DNA from: Saccoglossus kowalevskii
Taxonomy: Eukaryota > Hemichordata > Enteropneusta > Harrimaniidae
Length of the DNA stretch: 23,866 nt
Direction: 5' to 3'
NCBI RefSeq assembly: GCF_000003605.2
Contig: NW_003124900.1
Coordinates: forward strand, 47,605-71,470
A program made the position numbers and the translations under genes. The notes beneath the pieces were generated by a model. That model ran no database searches and was not told the origin of the DNA. It saw only the letters and a program-made list of their open reading frames with translations. Below, piece after piece: positions 19,026 to 23,866 of this stretch; positions within the stretch are counted from its first letter, which is position 1; each line of letters begins with the position of its first letter.

Positions 19026-20711
19026 TATATTTTGTTTCAAAAAAAATAAATATAAAAATATGTCCATTTTGTCCACAATTAAAAAAAAATTCCTCAAAAA
19101 ATGCATAAAAATGTTGCCCCTAACATTTTGGCGGGAAAAACTACTGTTTCAAAATTTGTTTTTAACTCCTGCCAACAATTTACAAATTATTCAATTCAAC
19201 ATTCCACTGATATTTTTATCAATTTCCTGACTATTGGTTGTGGTTGGACTACAATGTTGCAATGATATCACTTAAAGATTGCAGTTGCACGTTTGAGCAT
19301 AAACTTTAGAAATACATGTATAATTCTAAGGTCTATGATTGAAAGATCTGAATATTCTGCATATTAATTAGCTTCATTTGAATATTAATTAACTATTTAG
19401 CATATTCCACTTATATTTTATATAAAAAAATACAAAATCTTTAGCAGTAGTTGGGTGGGAGTGAGTTTACATAATAAATATGTTTCTTGATGTCCGGTGG
19501 CATTGATGTAGCCTGACTGAGCGCTTTTCCATAAACTATCATACCTCCCTCCCACATACACTTTCAGCTCACTACTAATATTGTGTAAACAGGGACAACA
19601 TTACATTCACAACTAATATGCTTTTAAAACTTTTATTCACCTTGAAAAGATAAAATATCATGATTGAAACATGACCTTAGATCAAAGTTCAGAGTTCATG
19701 AAACTTCTCATCCAATATGGCTGCCTGTTTTACTATCAAATATGTATGTATATATATAATTTCCAGCTGCATTGTTGACTCATTTTGGGGCTATTTGATA
19801 AGAATTTGTAAATTTATATTCTTCAGGCTGAATTGTATTTATTTAAAGGATACCAGTTAAGTTTTACACATTTTACTGTACAAATATACACATTCTTGAG
19901 ATGTCATATCTTTTTAAAAATGCTATAACATTGTGTGTCTTTTATTTATGTCAAATTATTAAACTGAAAATCTCTTATTGAGAGAAGGGTATGTTGAAAA
20001 TCTTAGAGGCTTGAAAAATGTGTGAGGAGGAAAATATTACATTTTATCTTACTATATTGTGATGTTTTTGTTTGTCACTAATTGACTGTGCTTCAGCGTA
20101 AGCATCAGTTTGAAATTTTGTGCTGTCTGGGGAAACCCTTTTTCAATGTTAGCTGAAGAGAGGTTGAATCCAATTTGTGCATAAATAGTCTGCAAACATT
20201 GCAGATGAAGACTGTTGTACAACATTCTGATCTACAATAAGATCCAAGTTTGGACTTTTTTTCCTATTTTCATTATTTTTTTTTTTTTTTTATACATTTT
20301 CTTTTACTTTATTTTTTTTAATTCATTATTCATTTGTTAGCATGTTTTAAAAAGTTTTGGTATTCAGAATGCCCAAATGTGGCAATAGTTAAAGTAATAA
20401 GACATACATAATAATCAAAAACAAAAAATATATACCCCGGTATTGTAAAAAATCATGCCCTACAATACATCATGTAACATGCAGATAACACACTTCGAGA
20501 GACACTCGTGTATGTTATTTACTGCATTCTTTTATTCCAAGTTCATACTATGGTAAGATATCAAAGATAAAATAAAACCTGTGTAGACAAAATATGTAAA
20601 CACATCAATAAATACATTTGACTCGATGAAGTGGCAATAATTATACAATTAATTATTGCAATAAATACAATAGACTGTCTAGCTCAGGGACCACATGTAC
20701 AGATTGATAGT

Positions 20712-20869
20712 TGCTTCTTTCGATTTAGTTAGTCTGTGAGTGTTTTATTATAATCGGTAGGGTTTTTTTTTCAGTTCTTCGTCAGGTTTCGCGTTCATGA
20801 CGAAGAATTGGAAAAAAACTATACCGATTATAATAAAACGCTCACAGACGAACTAAAGCGAAAGCAGCA
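20712..20869. repeat. Long near-perfect hairpin (about 72-bp arms, 13-nt loop)
   Basis: The left arm (20712-20784) and right arm (20798-20869) are complementary over almost their full length. Core matches are GTTTTATTATAATCGGTA with TACCGATTATAATAAAAC, and TTCTTCGTCA with TGACGAAGAA. The loop is GGTTTCGCGTTCA. A transcript from either strand would form a long double-stranded stem. The very short loop is unusual for a MITE and suits a hairpin RNA or a recent palindromic insertion. No miRNA identity is claimed. Confidence 0.8.
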
Positions 20870-23019
20870 GCTACAGAACTGCAGCTAACATTTTGGCATC
20901 AGGGAGATATAAATACATATTTGTCAGATAAATAGAAATTTATGATGGTGGCAAACATAGTGCATGATAAATAAAAGTATATTTATCTAAGAAATCTCAG
21001 AAATGCAATATTTAGAAATATACAAAATAGCTCACCCTGACTAGAACAACTCTAATTTGCGTGAAATACAATGCTCTCCTCAGCTTCAGGTCGCCATTCA
21101 CACAGCTCGAGCTCTATATGTCAAATACATGCAATTGCACACATTTTAGTAAATTATCAAAAAAAAATGTGTTTGACTGACAAAAAACTCATAAAAATGG
21201 GCATAGAATATATATCAAGAACTTTAGCAATGATATCCGAAAGGGATGTGACATTTAATATAAAGTAGAAGTACAATTCAGAAATGTCATAGACGATATG
21301 CATAAAGTTCAACACAAAATATAAAAATTTCGAAAATATTTTAAATAACAACTACAGTAACCTTAATTACAAAGATTAAACTTACCAGAAAAACCATCAA
21401 ATGGTTTTCAAGCTTGGCCAAAATTTACAAACGGAATCAAATTTCATATCACATGACCACAGCACAAAAAGAGCTTTCTTAAAATTACAAAATACACTGA
21501 AATAATACATTACACATCCTCTAAAGAAATTCACAACAATAATAACAAATTTACAATGAATTACAAAAGTAGAAATATGTTAATATATGCGCAGGTGACA
21601 ACCTTCCCGCTTTAATGTAAAAACTTCCCAGATAATGTTAGTGGGTCTTTACCATATCATCTATTTAGAATCACGTGAGCCTTTGTTTATATTTTAGACA
21701 CCTGGTGGCTGTTGGTCTTCTTTACCCAGTGAACACTGGTGAACAAATGGTCATATAATTATCCCCAAAAGCAGTACGGGCAACCAAAAACTGACACAGT
21801 GACACTTGCGTGGAATAATAAGATTGTTAATTTGCAAGCAAGATTCATTAAAGGGTGGTGGTCATCGTGCTGTGCATGTTCATTTTGCATTCAAACATCC
21901 GCTCTTAATATTTATACAAACTGCCTGGTAATGAGAACAAGAAGTTATGTGTACCTTGGCATCCAAACAACAAAGTCTCCACCAACTTCAGATCACAAAA
22001 TATGTTGTTGATGAAAAAAAAAAAACGTTTTGAAGGAGTTCAGAATACATTTTGGGTGTCCGCGGCTATTTGACAAATGTGTTCTACTATTTGTTCAGTA
22101 CAAGCTGTCCGCATGTTGTATGTCAAGCGCTTCAGCATCTGAATAACATTAAACTCTCATCCGATCTATGGACAACTGAATATTGCACACACAAAAATCG
22201 AAGCAAGGATGTAATTGGTGGTTTTCAAATAACATATAATGAATTACAACTCATCATATGTGAATACTGTGTCATTATTGGTCAATGCATGGTCACATGG
22301 GGTGATATAGAATTACGCACATGAACTTTTCCGAAAGTGTCACAATACGGAATACCAATGAGCAACTAATATTTGTTGTTATTATAAATCATTGTGAATG
22401 TAATTGTGTTGACCACTGTTGTAGTGAACGTAAAGTGTCTAAAGGGGTGTTTACTGGGTAACTTTCGGGATACCTTAATCTAGAAGTGGTGTATGTGTTG
22501 GACACAAACAGACTGATTTTATATAGGCAATATTATCCGTCCATTTCGCCTTTGAGTATATGTATAACACTACGGTAAAGACTTTCTCCGTCAACATTGT
22601 GAAATTCTTTCGTTTTTATGCAGAAAAATACAGTGTTTTACCAATTATATTATATTTATTAAAGTTGTTGTTCATACATGAGTTGTTAAACACACTACAT
22701 GCACATGCCTCCAAGTACCCTCGGCACACGGGTGTTCTTTCTTAAACTTTTTTTTATTTTGTTTTGTATATAATTTTTTTTTATTATTTCCAGTTCTATC
22801 TGTCTACAATCGACTTCGAAATAGTGAAGTTCCTGATTTTTCTTTTATACTAAGTACTAAGTGATTTTTTTATTTCATTTCTTGGACTGTTTTTTCGAGT
22901 TTAACATGTTTGTGTTCGTCTTTATTGTTATATGTTCTTCGTTAATAAATTCAAAGGTAAGTGTCAAATCGAAAGAATTGTTATTTATTCTATTATTTGG
23001 TTATTTCTTTGTCATGAAA

Positions 23020-23220
23020 TCCGGTGGCTACGTCCTGCGATCCGTCCTGCGTCCCTGCTTGCAATGCAAAGCACGCCCTCAACCCTGTTTGAAAGAAGTA
23101 TACTTGAGTAAAGTAACACGGACGTACAAACGACACTTCCTTGTTGTGTGTGTTGTGAGAAGTTTGTGCGCGTACCGCGATTGCCAGTATTTTCGTCTGC
23201 TTTAACACCAGATTTGCAGC
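23020..23220 (+). promoter_or_regulatory. Likely 5' UTR/promoter-proximal region of the copper transporter
   Basis: Base composition changes here to more G+C and CpG than the preceding kilobases, as is usual at a transcription start. It includes an ETS-like CTTCCT near 23136 and a repeated CGTCCTGCG (23031 and 23044). A weak acceptor, TTTGCAG, ends at 23219 just before CATG, so the coding exon may instead follow a 5' UTR intron. I see no clear TATA box or metal-response element. Confidence 0.35.
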
Positions 23221-23304
23221 ATGGATCATAATAATCATATGATGATGGACACAGGCACGGGCATGCCACCTACTGCAGGGGAGAATATGTCAATGACAAC
23301 GATG
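23221..23304 (+). CDS. SLC31A1: First coding exon of a CTR1-type high-affinity copper transporter (partial gene)
   Basis: The 28 codons read MDHNNHMMMDTGTGMPPTAG followed by ENMSMTTM, then a strong donor GTAAGA (23305), phase 0. CTR1 proteins import Cu(I) across the plasma membrane as trimers. Their extracellular N-terminus begins Met-Asp-His in animals (a Cu/Ni-binding ATCUN site) and carries His and Met clusters that collect copper. Here Met1-Asp2-His3, His6, Met7-9 and a MSMTTM cluster (23-28) fit this closely. The three membrane helices, with the MxxxM pore motif and the C-terminal HCH, would be in later exons outside the window. The assignment rests on the N-terminus only, so another SLC31 paralogue is possible. 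Confidence 0.75.
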
Positions 23305-23866
23305 GTAAGAAAATCTATTTTTTCACAGTACTATTTCTTTGCAACTAGCGTCTGTTTGTAAGATCATCACATCAAAAAATGTTACCACCACGGAGCGTAG
23401 TTCGTGCTGTTTCTTGTTTGTGGTGAAACGACAACTTTTTTCTGGGAACTCCGGCCGATGTCGGTTGCTGCGATTTCCAGCTAATATCAACAATCCGGCC
23501 ATGATTGAAGCAAATATAACCACCTCATGAAATGGCTTAATTTATAACAGTGGTCGTATTTTTCGTTTTGTATTTTTATCTTGGTCGGTCACCGGGGGTC
23601 AAGCTAGTGACCGATGGCATACGGCTATTACATTAAACACACTGAGTGTGCGGGGTTGCAAAATGTAAGAAAAATTTGCCCTTTTCACACGTGACACTGA
23701 AAATAGGCCACATCTTTAAGTGTTCTTGATTCAGTGTCACGTACGTACGTCACTGTGACGTTGACATATTTTTGTGGGCAGAGCTCCAGAAGGAGTACCT
23801 ACACTTTATGCAATTTTTTAAAAATTATGCTAATTTATTCATGACGTAGCAGTTTCTGTGCTCATG
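23305..23866 (+). other. First intron of the copper transporter (partial)
   Basis: The intron starts GTAAGA and runs off the window. Open frames on both strands in 23323-23530 are mirror shadows with no coding support. An 8-bp inverted repeat TCGGTCAC...GTGACCGA lies at about 23585-23614, and a 13-bp one at 23689-23742. Confidence 0.6.
23689..23742. promoter_or_regulatory. 13-bp inverted repeat with E-box and CRE-like half-sites
   Basis: ACGTGACACTGAA (23689-23701) and TTCAGTGTCACGT (23730-23742) are exact complements 28 nt apart. The left arm overlaps a CACGTG E-box (23688-23693). The right arm runs into ACGTACGTACGTCACTGTGACG, with two TGACGT-type half-sites on opposite strands. It may be an intronic enhancer or the ends of a small repeat. 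Confidence 0.35.

Larger units (their letters stand above)
16125..23220. other. Intergenic region between the PDZ gene and the copper transporter
   Basis: This stretch is about 7 kb and strongly AT-rich. I find no supportable exon on either strand. The open frames are short, lack motifs and are not chained by compatible splice sites. It holds a 24-bp tandem duplication (17195-17242), copy B of a dispersed repeat (17493-17580), a diverged tandem pair (about 18760-19025), poly-T runs near 20280 and a long hairpin (20712-20869). Confidence 0.6.

Noticed and set aside
22861-23205. Plus-strand 114-codon open frame just before the copper transporter
   Set aside because: It ends before the SLC31 start, is not in frame with it, and its composition follows the T-rich base bias. 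More likely promoter and 5' UTR.
22993-23269. Minus-strand frames overlapping the SLC31A1 exon
   Set aside because: Shadow frames opposite a recognised coding exon, with no domain of their own.
1-23866. tRNA, rRNA or CRISPR arrays
   Set aside because: I looked for tRNA A/B-box arrangements, conserved rRNA segments and spaced identical repeats, and saw none. The only regular array is the minisatellite, which has no unique spacers.

Overview
The window is AT-rich nuclear DNA of an animal. Coding sequence is cut into short exons with GT...AG introns, intergenic stretches are long, and small repeats are scattered throughout. The repeat style and the copper transporter exon fit a marine invertebrate (hemichordate, echinoderm, mollusc or similar). 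I cannot fix the phylum from sequence alone.

Layout. 1-4356: no gene I can support. 4357-4503: a doubtful orphan exon encoding a hydrophobic segment, flanked by good splice signals. 5515-16124, + strand: an eight-exon gene that I assembled by hand. All seven splice junctions keep the reading frame, giving a predicted 674-residue protein. It has a long, polar, probably disordered body with repeated tyrosine motifs, a Pro-rich tract and a basic stretch, and one PDZ domain at the very C-terminus (about residues 573-668). 16125-23220: about 7 kb with no supportable gene but with several repeats, including a long near-perfect hairpin at 20712-20869. 23221-23304, + strand: the first coding exon of a CTR1/SLC31A1-type copper transporter, starting Met-Asp-His and rich in Met; the rest lies beyond the window.

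Repeats and mobile DNA sit mainly in the introns of the PDZ gene. Intron 1 carries a foldback element of about 390 bp (6267-6654). Intron 3 has diverged repeats around ATGGCCG motifs. Intron 4 has a nested inverted repeat. Intron 5 has a roughly 30-bp minisatellite split by a 1506-bp DNA transposon (12660-14165) with near-perfect terminal inverted repeats and a TA target duplication. Inside that transposon are a frameshifted HIRAN-domain relic and, unexpectedly, a textbook histone-mRNA 3' stem-loop with a purine-rich downstream element. This last combination is the most unusual thing in the window.

The two genes have no evident functional link: one is probably a cortical or junctional scaffold, the other a plasma-membrane copper importer. 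Two CTCF-like motifs in introns of the PDZ gene and an E-box/CRE-like inverted repeat in the first intron of the copper transporter are the clearest regulatory candidates.
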